NCBI RefSeq assembly: GCF_026339955.1
Contig: NZ_JAPEPW010000001.1
Location: 2,630,501-2,694,500 of the forward strand
DNA length: 64,000 bases
Direction of reading: 5' to 3'
Origin: Streptomyces sp. NBC_01549
GTDB taxonomy: Bacteria; Actinomycetota; Actinomycetes; Streptomycetales; Streptomycetaceae
The position numbers and the translations under genes were made by a program. The notes under the pieces were generated by a model. That model made no database searches. It was not told the origin of the DNA and saw only the letters and a list, made by a program, of their open reading frames with translations. This document shows, in pieces, positions 44,854 to 52,389 of this stretch (position 1 is its first letter; each line of letters begins with the position of its first letter).

Positions 44854-45528
44854 TCAGTAGCCGGACGGGCGTACCAGACCCGACTCGTAGGCGAAGACCG
44901 CGGCCTGCGTGCGGTCGCGCAGGCCCAACTTCACCAGGATGCGGCCCACGTGGGTTTTCACGGTCTGCTCGGCGACCACCAGGCGCTCGGCGATCTCCGC
45001 GTTCGACAGACCCTGCGCGATGAGTGCCAGTACCTCCGTCTCACGCTCGGTCAGCTCGCCCACGCGCTGCTTGAGCGGGGCGCGGGGTGTGGAGTCCAGG
45101 CGGGAGAACTCGGCGATGAGACGACGGGTGATCCCGGGGGCGAGCAGCGCGTCGCCCGCCGCCACCACCCGTACCGCCTCGGCCAGCTGGTCGGCGGACG
45201 CGTCCTTGAGCAGGAACCCGGAGGCGCCGGCACGCAGCGCCTCGTACACGTACTCGTCGAGGTCGAAGGTGGTGAGTACCAGCACCTTGATGTGGGGGGT
45301 CTCGCCGGTGATGCGTCTGGTCGCGTCGATACCACCGAGCTCGGGCATGCGGATGTCCATCAGCACGACGTCCGGGGCGAGTTCGGCGACCTTGGCGACC
45401 GCGTCCAGGCCGTCGACCGCCTGGCCGACCACCTCGATGTCGGGCTGGGTGTTGAGCAGCACGGTGAAACCCTGGCGGACCATCTGCTGGTCGTCGGCGA
45501 TCAGTACGCGGATGGTGCTGCTCGTCAT
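44854..45528 (-). CDS. NarL/LuxR-family response regulator, kinase partner lost
   Basis: 224 residues from an ATG at 45528 with AGGAGAC upstream. The receiver has VLIADDQQMV, the Asp in PDVVLMDIRMPELGG and FLLKDAS. The DNA-binding domain is TEVLALIAQGLSNAEIAERL, then VVAEQTVKTHVGRILVKLGL. It is strongly similar to the regulator at 42722-43396, so the two are probably duplicates. The gene directly upstream, overlapping by ATGA, is only a hydrolase fragment ending in a kinase-like tail, so its own kinase seems to have been deleted. Confidence 0.93.
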   Translation of the reverse strand: MTSSTIRVLIADDQQMVRQGFTVLLNTQPDIEVVGQAVDGLDAVAKVAELAPDVVLMDIRMPELGGIDATRRITGETPHIKVLVLTTFDLDEYVYEALRAGASGFLLKDASADQLAEAVRVVAAGDALLAPGITRRLIAEFSRLDSTPRAPLKQRVGELTERETEVLALIAQGLSNAEIAERLVVAEQTVKTHVGRILVKLGLRDRTQAAVFAYESGLVRPSGY

Positions 45529-45842
45529 GGGCTCTCGTCTCCTGTGCGACCTGTACGACCTGTGCGATCGACGTCGGTAGATGGGGCGGTGGAAGGGGCG
45601 GTGGAAGGGGTGTCGCCGGTGGCCGCGCCGTCGCGGGGCAGGAAGGCCGCCACCACGAAGCCGGAGGTGCGCAGGGCCGGCACGGAGTCCGCGCCGGTGC
45701 CCGGGCTGCCGATGAGGGCGATGTCGTCCACGTCGAGCCCGCGTGCCGCACGGCCGCAGACGACCGTGCCGTACGAGTGACACAGCAGGGAGACGTGCGC
45801 CTTCTCGCCGACGACGCCCCGCAGTTCGCGTAGGAACCGTTC
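45525..45842 (-). pseudogene. 3' part of the split hydrolase, ending in a histidine-kinase-like tail
   Basis: From 45842 the minus strand reads ERFLRELRGVVGEKAHVSLL, CHSYGTVVCGRAARG, DDIALIGSPGTGADS (nucleophile Ser in CHSYG), then PALRTSGFVVAAFLPRDGAA and a Thr/Pro-rich end. The DUF1023-type hydrolase normally continues for about another 100 residues with its catalytic Asp and His. Here that part is replaced by a stretch that looks like the last strand and tail of a kinase ATPase domain. The stop overlaps the regulator ATG, as a kinase gene would. Confidence 0.65.
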
Positions 45843-47474
45843 CTATGGACTGAGCGGGAGTGAGTCCTGTTGCCAGTACTCATGCTCAGCCGAGCGCCTC
45901 GAACGGTGTTGGGCGCTCTGGTTGCCCGCGTTCGCTCCACAGTCCGGCGGCACGCATCGTGTGCGTGGTCCGGGAATGCGGGGGCGGGGTCCCTCACGCC
46001 CAGGGGTGCCTGGTCCGGCCTGGACGGTCCGATGCCCCTGTACATCGCTCTGGTGTGCAGGGGGCGGTGTCGCCCGTCGCCGGATCGGATGCCCTTGGGC
46101 GCGCCGTCCGATCGCCACGGCGGCAGCCTCGTGGCGGGTCGTCTTCCTGGTTTCGTGGGTGAGGGGCTTCTGCCAGTGCTGGGCGCCCCACTTCGAGGTA
46201 TAGGCCGGGTCGACCGCGATGACCGCGATGCCGGTCCGGTCGGCCATGGAGGCCAGGCGGGCGCGCAGTCTGCTGGTGGGCATGCCGGAGACGAGCTGCC
46301 GGAATCGGCGTTTGCGGCCGTGTTTCTCGCGGGTCTTCTCTGCTGTGAAGTCGAGGTCTTCGACGGCGATCGCTTTGACGCCGCAGGCCTTGGCCCAGTT
46401 CAGCAGCCGGATGAGGGCGTGGCGGACCTGGGCGTCACGGTGGCCGGCCAGTCCGGACAGGTCGAAGGGGAAGCGGCGTGGGTTTCCGGTCGGGTTGCCG
46501 TGGACGTCCAGGCGCCAGGCGGCGAGATGGTCGGCGTTCATGTCGACCCCGATCACGCCATCCGCCAGAGCCGCGGCCAGGGGGACGGTCCGGGACACCG
46601 GGATCTGCCAGGAGGCGGTCAGGTACCAGCGCCCGCGGGTCGTGTCGTAGTGGATGCGGTAGGCGACGGCCCGGTTCGCCTCCACCCGGTCCGCCCACTC
46701 CTCCCCTCGGTGCGGGAACCGCACCTGGCAGGCGAGGACGTACCGGCCGTGCGGGGCATTGGCCAACTCCTTGAGAGGGGCTGGGAGCTTGATGCTCACC
46801 TCACCGTCCGCACCGACGCGGATGGTCTCGTTACCGAACCGCTTCCCGGACTCACCGTCGGCCTTCAGGAACCACCGCTCGGCCTCCCACCGCTGTCGCC
46901 ACTCGGCCTCGGTGAGCTGTGCGGCGGACAGGTGGTGGCGGGTGCGGGCCAGGTGCTTGCCGCCCCGTACGACGTGCACGACCCCGACATCACGGTCCGT
47001 GCGAGCCTGCTCCAGCCGGCCTTGAAGGACGTACAGGCGGCGGGTCTTGGCGTGCCACTCCCACTTGCTGTGGTATCCGCCCGGCGCCCGCCTGCCGCCC
47101 TTCTCCCGCAGAGGCAGGGACAGCCGGTGCCTGATCGTGCTGATACCGGCTTCCAAACTCTGGATGTGGGCGAGCTGACAGCGGCGGGACAGCGCCCACT
47201 GGTCGTGGCTGGCCTTGGTGATCGCTCCCGCCCACCGCGAGGAGGACAGGGGCGTCAGTTCCCGCTTGCGCGCCGCCCACGCCTCGCCGTCGTGCGCCAG
47301 AGCATCCGCGCAGCGCGCCTTCAGATCACGGGAGGCCAGCGCGCCCAGATGCGCGCCCACCAGCCGCAACACCTTCTCATCAGCAGGCGCGAGCTGCTTG
47401 AGCCGGGTACGGACCGCCACCCCCGAAGGACCGGACGCGACAAACGGCACTGCCAGCTTCCGCAGCCCACCCAT
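45843..47474 (-). CDS. TnpB-related RuvC-like protein of an IS200/IS605-IS607-type element
   Basis: 543 residues. The RuvC-like core has Asp in GVIGVDMNADHLAAW, Glu in IKAIAVEDLDF-like AIAVEDLDF, and a late TRHEAAAVAIGRR where canonical TnpB has DRDxNAA. The zinc-finger Cys pairs are absent (VDPAYTSKWGAQHWQKPL). The N-terminal half is helical with ARTRHHLSAAQLTEAEWRQR. The last 70 residues are compositionally unlike a folded domain and may overlay the element's RNA-coding right end. The stop codon TAG is the last three bases of the element. TnpB proteins are RNA-guided nucleases; activity of this divergent branch is unknown. No TnpA is present. Confidence 0.75.
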   Translation of the reverse strand: MGGLRKLAVPFVASGPSGVAVRTRLKQLAPADEKVLRLVGAHLGALASRDLKARCADALAHDGEAWAARKRELTPLSSSRWAGAITKASHDQWALSRRCQLAHIQSLEAGISTIRHRLSLPLREKGGRRAPGGYHSKWEWHAKTRRLYVLQGRLEQARTDRDVGVVHVVRGGKHLARTRHHLSAAQLTEAEWRQRWEAERWFLKADGESGKRFGNETIRVGADGEVSIKLPAPLKELANAPHGRYVLACQVRFPHRGEEWADRVEANRAVAYRIHYDTTRGRWYLTASWQIPVSRTVPLAAALADGVIGVDMNADHLAAWRLDVHGNPTGNPRRFPFDLSGLAGHRDAQVRHALIRLLNWAKACGVKAIAVEDLDFTAEKTREKHGRKRRFRQLVSGMPTSRLRARLASMADRTGIAVIAVDPAYTSKWGAQHWQKPLTHETRKTTRHEAAAVAIGRRAQGHPIRRRATPPPAHQSDVQGHRTVQAGPGTPGREGPRPRIPGPRTRCVPPDCGANAGNQSAQHRSRRSAEHEYWQQDSLPLSP

Positions 47475-47677
47475 CCCGCCCCCATACAGCCCTTGAAAAC
47501 CCGGTCACCACACCCAACGAACAACACAGGAAAAGGTCACACATTCGACGGACGAACTCTCCTTCCCGTCCTGGAAGAGCAGCACCCCGCCCCTTCCTGC
47601 CGCCCGGAAGCGTCAGCGCTCACTCGTGCACGCCAGAACACGCTCGTACTCAGTCAAACGCCAGCAGTTCTCAACCC
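45843..47677 (-). mobile_element. 1,835-bp TnpB-type element inserted in the hydrolase gene
   Basis: The boundaries come from rebuilding the host frame: codons end ...SRLK at 47678 and resume ERFLREL at 45842. Both junctions then read G|G (AAG|GGG and TAG|GAA), as for IS607-like insertion between two G. There is no target duplication. The 203 bases ahead of the tnpB-like gene (47475-47677) hold no gene. Confidence 0.7.
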
Positions 47678-48328
47678 CTTCAGACGCGAGGCCGCGTCCT
47701 CGGCGCGGCCGGTCGTCAGGACCGTGGTGCTGACCGTGCCCGGTGTCTCGTAGCCGAGCCAGGCGATGACCGCCGTACGGGGGGCGGATCCATGGCGGCG
47801 TTCGGCGCTGTTGAGGCGGTCTTGCAGGGCCCCGGCTCCCGCTCGGAAGCGGCCGTAGGTCTCCAAGGTCGTGTCGGAACCCGGGACCAGGACCGCGACG
47901 CGGTCGGCGTGGGCGAGGTCGCCGAGGACCTCGACGGCCAGGCCCTGGCCGCGTCCGTCGAAGGAGAGGAAGTGGCGGGAGGGTGCGGCCATGGCGCGGT
48001 CCGCGGCGGCGCGGGTGCGGTCGCCGTGGCCGGCGGCCATACGGGACGCCTCGTCGGCGTTCGCCCGGTTCGCCGCGTAGGCCCTGTCCAGCGTCGCTGT
48101 CGTCGGCGGGGCCAGTGCGGCCGGGGCCGGGGCCGGGATCCGGGGGCGGGCCGCGGCGGAGACGGGGACGACCACGGCCGCCGTGATCAGCGCGGCGAGC
48201 AGGGTGCGGCACAGGCGCCGCAGGAATCGGACGGGTGGACTGGACGGCTCAAGGTCTGGATCAGGCGGTGGCGCCTGTGCGACTGGTGTCGCCCTCCCCG
48301 CCGCGTTCGGCTTCCCCCGGAGCTCCAT
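47678..48328 (-). pseudogene. 5' part of the split DUF1023-type alpha/beta hydrolase
   Basis: 217 codons from an ATG at 48328. A membrane helix/signal segment (about 38-58, RTLLAALITAAVVVPVSAAA) is followed by a helical region and the hydrolase core start: HFLSFDGRGQGLAVEVLGDL, DRVAVLVPGSDTTLETYGRF, VIAWLGYETPGTVSTTVLTT. The frame then enters the mobile element and stops at 47654-47656. Joined to the 3' part it would give 322 residues. Confidence 0.75.
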
Positions 48329-48436
48329 GGCGTCCTTCCCGTCCAGTCCGCCCGCTCATCGGGCGCCTCTGGATGGGAAGTTACGGATCGTCACGTGTCG
48401 CTCGCGTCCCGCCAGGGAGCTCACCTGCGAGGTAGC

Positions 48437-48463
48437 TCTCAGGTATTACGGGTATGACCGGGA
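48437..48463. promoter_or_regulatory. Shared motif upstream of the split hydrolase unit, copy B
   Basis: TCTCAGGTATTACGGGTAT followed by GACCGGGA lies about 110 bases before the hydrolase ATG. It matches copy A at 17 of 19 positions in the core. Confidence 0.55.
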
Positions 48464-48525
48464 AACCCTGAGCGGAACGCTCGGGGCCTGAGCGAGGATC
48501 GCCGACACCCCCGCAACTCCGCCTG

Positions 48526-49404
48526 TTACCAGGCCAGTTGGGCGATCTCCTCGGCCACCACCGCGCACGCGTCCGCCGCCGGGTCGATCAGCGGGAAGTG
48601 GCCCACATCCTCCAGAAGTGTCAGGCCGACCACCTCGCCCGCCCTGGCCGCCGCCTCCGCGTACGACTCGGCGACCGCCTCCGGGACGACGACGTCGGTG
48701 CGGCCCTGCACGAGGGCCGTGGCGATGCCGGTGGGCAGCAGGAACGCCGGGTCGGCATACGGCTGACGCTCCGCGAACCTCGCCTCGCCGCCCAGGAGCT
48801 GGCGGGAGGCTCCGGAGCAGACGTTCAGCTTCTCGGCGACCGTGAAGTCCGCGATCGGGGCGAGCGCGACGACCCCGCGCAGCGGGGCGGGGCGGTCGGT
48901 GCGCCAGGCGGAGTCGGCGGGCAGGACGTGGCGGGCGGCGGCCCACAGCGCGAGGTGGCCGCCGGCCGAGTGGCCGGTGATCACCGTACGGCGGAGGTCC
49001 GCCTGCGGCAGGTGCTCACCGGCGAGCGCCGGCAGCGCGTCGAGAGCCGCCGCGATGTCGTCGAAGGTGTCCGGCCAGCGGCCCGCGACCGGGCCCTCAC
49101 CACCCTGCGCGGGGATCGCGGCGCCCCGGCGGTACTCCACGTTGGCCACGGCGAAGCCCCGACGGGCCAGGAAGTCCGCGAACGGGGTGATGTGGCGACG
49201 GTCGTACGGGGCGCGCCAGGCGCCGCCGTGCAGAACGATCACCAGCGGGGCGGGGACCTCGGGGTCGGGTTCGCGCGGGGTGTAGAAGTCGATCACCTGG
49301 TCGGGATGGTCGCCGTACGTGGCGGTGACGTCGGGGTCGACCGGCGGGTGGGAGAAGGCCGAGGCCTCCTCGGCGGCGTCCCGTGCTGCGGCGTCGTCCG
49401 GCAT
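48526..49404 (-). CDS. Alpha/beta hydrolase, probable kynurenine formamidase
   Basis: 292 residues. The oxyanion motif VIVLHGGAWRAPYDRRH, the nucleophile ITGHSAGGHLALWAA, a later Asp in QGRTDVVVPEAVA and His in EDVGHFPLIDP make a complete triad. HGGxW plus GHSAGGHL is typical of the hormone-sensitive-lipase-like/arylformamidase group. Lying downstream of tryptophan dioxygenase and kynureninase, it most likely hydrolyses N-formylkynurenine to kynurenine and formate. Separated from kynureninase by 279 bases containing a repeat, so it may have its own promoter. Confidence 0.85.
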   Translation of the reverse strand: MPDDAAARDAAEEASAFSHPPVDPDVTATYGDHPDQVIDFYTPREPDPEVPAPLVIVLHGGAWRAPYDRRHITPFADFLARRGFAVANVEYRRGAAIPAQGGEGPVAGRWPDTFDDIAAALDALPALAGEHLPQADLRRTVITGHSAGGHLALWAAARHVLPADSAWRTDRPAPLRGVVALAPIADFTVAEKLNVCSGASRQLLGGEARFAERQPYADPAFLLPTGIATALVQGRTDVVVPEAVAESYAEAAARAGEVVGLTLLEDVGHFPLIDPAADACAVVAEEIAQLAW

Positions 49405-49602
49405 GCTCCAACCTCTCAGCGGTGAAACGGATTTGGCGGACCAGGAGTGATTTCGGCCGTTGGCGGGGACGGTATCAGGCCCGTGACGTGCGTCTACACC
49501 CGGATGTCACACACGGTGAGGGGGAAAGGGTTCTGGTGTTTCGTCAGGATGGGCGCGGCACGGGGCGGGGAGCGTGGGAGCCGTCCTCGGACAGCGGGCG
49601 GG

Positions 49603-49665
49603 CAGGGGCTTTCAGGGCCGCGGGGAACCGCGCCGCCAACCCCCACCCGCCCGCGGCCGAAGAAC
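49603..49665 (-). repeat. Divergent copy of the GGTCGCGCAGTTCCCC-type repeat
   Basis: On the minus strand the sequence GTTGGCGGCGCGGTTCCCCG followed by CGGCCCTGAAAG lies 20-80 bases past the kynureninase stop. It is a relative of the units at 23482, 23573 and 34187, again 3' of a gene and in its sense orientation. Confidence 0.6.
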
Positions 49666-49683
49666 ACACCCGGGCTGAGCCCG

Positions 49684-50958
49684 CTATCCCACCGTCTCCC
49701 CCAACACCCGTGCCGCCCGCTCCACGTCACCGAAGCCCACATACAGGGGGGTGAAGCCGAAGCGGAGGACGTCGGGGTGGCGGAAGTCGCCCACGACGTC
49801 TTGTTCGATCAGCCGCTTCATGACCTCGCCCGCGTCCGCGCAGCGCAGGGCGACCTGGCTGCCGCGTTCGGCGTGGGCGGAGGGGGTGAGGGACTCCACT
49901 CGGCCCTGGGGGACGTACGCCGTGACGCATTCCAGGAAGAAGTCGGTCAGGGCGAGGGACTTGGTGCGGACGGAGTCGATCGAGACGCCTTCCCACACCT
50001 CCAGCGCGGCCTCCAGGGCCAGCATGGAGAGGATGTCCGGGGTGCCGACGCGGCCCCGCAGGGCGCCCGGGGCCGGTTCGTAGGCCGGGCTCATGCCGAA
50101 GGGGTCGGCGTGGGAGTTCCAGCCGGGGAGCGGGGAGTCGAAGCGGGGCTGGAGATCGGCGCGGACGTAGAAATACGCCGGGGAGCCCGGGCCTCCGTTC
50201 AGGTACTTGTATGTGCAGCCGACCGCGAGGTCGACCCCGTGGCGGTCGAGGTCCACCGGCAGGGCCCCGGCGCTGTGGCACAGGTCCCAGACCGCCAGGG
50301 CGCCCGCGTCGTGGATCGCGGACGTGAGGGCCGGAAGGTCGTACAGGCGGCCGGTGCGGTAGTCGACGTGGTTCAGCAACACCGCCGCCGTGCGGGGGCC
50401 GAGTGCGGAGGGGACCTCCGACGGATCCATGGGGCGCAGTTCGCAGCCCGTCATGCGGGCCGCCGACGCCGCGATGTAGCCGTCCGTCGGGAACGTCGTC
50501 GCGTCGACGATGATCTCGTTACGCCCGGCGGAGGACAGAGCGGCCAGGCGGACCGCTCCCACCAGGGCCTTGAAGACATTCACGCTGGTGGAGTCGCCCA
50601 CCACGATCTGGCCCGGGGCCGCTCCGACCAGCGGCGCGATCCGGTCGCCGATCCGTTCCGGCGCCGTCCACCAGCCGCTCTCCTCCCAGGAGCGGATGCG
50701 CAGTTCGCCCCACTGGCGGCGTACGACGTCGTCGACCCGGCCGGGGACCGCCGCCGGGAGCGCGCCGAGCGAGTTCCCGTCCAGGTACACCACGTCGTCC
50801 AGGACGAACTGCGCGCGCAGTTTGGCGAGTTCGTCGGAGGCGTCCAGCTCGGCGGCCCTGACACCCAGGTCAGACCGCTCAGACCTTTCGAACCGCTCAG
50901 ACCTTTCGAGCCGCTCAGGCCTTTCAAACCGCTCAGGCCTTTCAAACCGCTCAGACAT
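49684..50958 (-). CDS. kynU: Kynureninase
   Basis: 424 residues from an ATG at 50958. After a repetitive leader (residues 2-28, units such as SERFER, PERFER), the PLP-enzyme part begins VYLDGNSLGALPAAVPGRVD. Motifs: WGELRIRSWEESGWWTAPER, VGDSTSVNVFKALVGA, WDLCHSAGALPVDL and CTYKYLNGGPGSPAYFYV with the PLP Lys, then GWNSHADPFGMSPAYEPA. It cleaves kynurenine to anthranilate and alanine. The start overlaps the end of the dioxygenase gene by 8 bases. Confidence 0.96.
   Translation of the reverse strand: MSERFERPERFERPERLERSERFERSERSDLGVRAAELDASDELAKLRAQFVLDDVVYLDGNSLGALPAAVPGRVDDVVRRQWGELRIRSWEESGWWTAPERIGDRIAPLVGAAPGQIVVGDSTSVNVFKALVGAVRLAALSSAGRNEIIVDATTFPTDGYIAASAARMTGCELRPMDPSEVPSALGPRTAAVLLNHVDYRTGRLYDLPALTSAIHDAGALAVWDLCHSAGALPVDLDRHGVDLAVGCTYKYLNGGPGSPAYFYVRADLQPRFDSPLPGWNSHADPFGMSPAYEPAPGALRGRVGTPDILSMLALEAALEVWEGVSIDSVRTKSLALTDFFLECVTAYVPQGRVESLTPSAHAERGSQVALRCADAGEVMKRLIEQDVVGDFRHPDVLRFGFTPLYVGFGDVERAARVLGETVG
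50872..50953. repeat. 18-bp tandem repeat encoding the kynureninase leader
   Basis: About 4.5 copies of an 18-base unit (CTCAGACCTTTCGAACCG and variants) encode alternating Arg/Glu/Phe hexapeptides at the enzyme's N-terminus, overlapping the dioxygenase stop. Confidence 0.85.
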
Positions 50959-51799
50959 GGGACCTCGCCGTCCACAGCTCGGGGAACACGTTCTTCTGCG
51001 CCCGCTTCTCCAGCCAGGCCACCCCGGCGGAACCCCCCGTGCCCGTCTTCGCGCCCATCGCACGGCGTGTCGCGACGAGATGGTCGTTGCGCCATCGCCA
51101 CACCAGTTCGGCGACGTCCGTCAGCACCTCGCCGAGGCGGGCGAGTTCGTCGTGCTCGTCGCCCGCGTACAGGGTCGTCCACACCGCCTCCACCTCCGGC
51201 GAGGACTCGTAGCGCCGGGACACGTCCCGGTCCAGTACGGACGCCGGGATCGCGTGGCCGCGGCGCGCGAGCAGCCTCAGGACCTCGTCGTACAGGCTCG
51301 GTTCGTGCAGTGCCTTCTCCAGCTCGGCGTGCACGCGCGGCGCGCCCCGGTGCGGGACCAGCATGGACGCGGACTTCTCGCCGAGCAGGAACTCCATCCG
51401 GCGGTACATCGCGGACTGGAAGCCGGAGCCCTCGCCGAGGGCCGAGCGGTAGGAGTTGAACTGGGCGGGGGTGAGCTGGGCGAGGGGCCGCCAGGAGGCG
51501 TTCAGCGCCTCCAGCTCCCGTAGGGACCGCTTCAGCGCGGCCACCGCGACCGGCACCCGGTCCTCCCGGAGCGCGTCCGCGGCGGTCTCCCACTCGTGGA
51601 CGATGACCGTGAACCACAGCTCCATGACCTGGGTGGTGACCAGGAAGACCATCTCTCCGGGGTCGTCGGAGAGGGTGTGCTGGAGGTGGGTCAGAACGTC
51701 CGCCTGGACATAGTCCTCGTACGGAGTCGTTCCTTGGAAGTCGAGATGCGGGGTCTCGGGCTCCTGGGCCTCGACGGGCTGAGCCTGCTGGGACGACAT
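50951..51799 (-). CDS. Tryptophan 2,3-dioxygenase
   Basis: 282 residues from an ATG at 51799. Family motifs are LDFQGTTPYEDYVQADVLTH, MVFLVTTQVMELWFTVIVHE, QLTPAQFNSYRSALGEGSGF and AELVWRWRNDHLVATRRAMG with the heme His region, followed by GTGGSAGVAWL. It opens the indole ring of tryptophan with O2 to give N-formylkynurenine. It is the first gene of the kynurenine operon; its promoter should lie between 51800 and 51905. Confidence 0.96.
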   Translation of the reverse strand: MSSQQAQPVEAQEPETPHLDFQGTTPYEDYVQADVLTHLQHTLSDDPGEMVFLVTTQVMELWFTVIVHEWETAADALREDRVPVAVAALKRSLRELEALNASWRPLAQLTPAQFNSYRSALGEGSGFQSAMYRRMEFLLGEKSASMLVPHRGAPRVHAELEKALHEPSLYDEVLRLLARRGHAIPASVLDRDVSRRYESSPEVEAVWTTLYAGDEHDELARLGEVLTDVAELVWRWRNDHLVATRRAMGAKTGTGGSAGVAWLEKRAQKNVFPELWTARSHV

Positions 51800-51907
51800 C
51801 GCTGTCTCCTGATGCGTACTCCGGGTAGCGGTCCGCCCCTGCCGTTACCGACACGGGGGCCCCGGTCCCCACCGGGCATCCTCCACAATCGTCACCCGAA
51901 ACCGCAA

Positions 51908-51938
51908 GGTCCGCCCGGTCACATCGACCAGGCGGACC
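51908..51938 (-). terminator. Terminator of the native DUF3151 gene
   Basis: GGTCCGCC (51908-51915) pairs with GGCGGACC (51931-51938) and the inner GGT pairs with ACC, around a short loop. It follows the truncated DUF3151 stop by 43 bases on the minus strand and precedes the dioxygenase operon. Confidence 0.65.
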
Positions 51939-51980
51939 CGTACGACCTGCGAGTACACCCTGACGGGTACTCCCTGGGAC

Positions 51981-52118
51981 TCAGCCCAGCGTCTGCGCCG
52001 CCGTCGGCGAGGAGTCCTTCAGGAACTGGCTGCAGCGCTCGTACTCCTCCTGCTCGCCGATCGCCTGCGCGGCGCGGGCGAGGCCGTGCAGGGCGCGCAG
52101 GAAGCCGCGGTTCCGCTC
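51981..52118 (-). pseudogene. C-terminal fragment of a DUF3151 gene
   Basis: The minus strand reads ERNRGFLRALHGLARAAQAI, GEQEEYERCSQFLKDSS, PTAAQTLG and stops at 51981. It aligns with the last 45 residues of the complete DUF3151 protein at 57574-57993 (NRGFLRCLAALARAAGEIDE, SERCWQFLKDSS). The N-terminal two thirds are missing; similarity stops at about 52112-52118 where another gene's end abuts. I consider it the native copy, because a DUF3151 gene next to fba and the kynurenine genes is usual in Streptomyces (memory). Confidence 0.75.
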
Positions 52119-52125
52119 CTGCTCC

Positions 52126-52389
52126 CTACCTGGCTCGCGATGCCTTCCCGACGTGTGGGGTGGGGCCGCTGCGCCCCTGCTGAGCGTCGACGGCCGGAGC
52201 CTTGCCCGGCGGCATCGGCAACGCGGTGACCAGCACCCTTCCGTAGGCGCCCATCACCGCCGCCGTCACGACGAGGATCACCAGCCAGCGCAGGTGCAGG
52301 CGGGCGGGCAGGCTGATCACCCAGGTCAGCGGCCCGCCGGACGCCGGACGTCCGGCACGGCGGGCACGGTTGCGTCTACCCCGGCTCAT
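52126..52389 (-). CDS. Small membrane protein, third gene of the redox operon
   Basis: 87 residues: an Arg-rich N-terminus (MSRGRRNRARRAGRPASGG), one or two hydrophobic segments (WVISLPARLHLRWLVILVVT, then AAVMGAYGRVLVTAL) and a polar tail that ends exactly at the island edge, so the original C-terminus may have been longer. Its ATG overlaps the stop of the reductase gene by 4 bases. The family is not recognised; by context it may be a membrane anchor or heme/quinone-associated subunit for the reductase. Confidence 0.6.
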   Translation of the reverse strand: MSRGRRNRARRAGRPASGGPLTWVISLPARLHLRWLVILVVTAAVMGAYGRVLVTALPMPPGKAPAVDAQQGRSGPTPHVGKASRAR

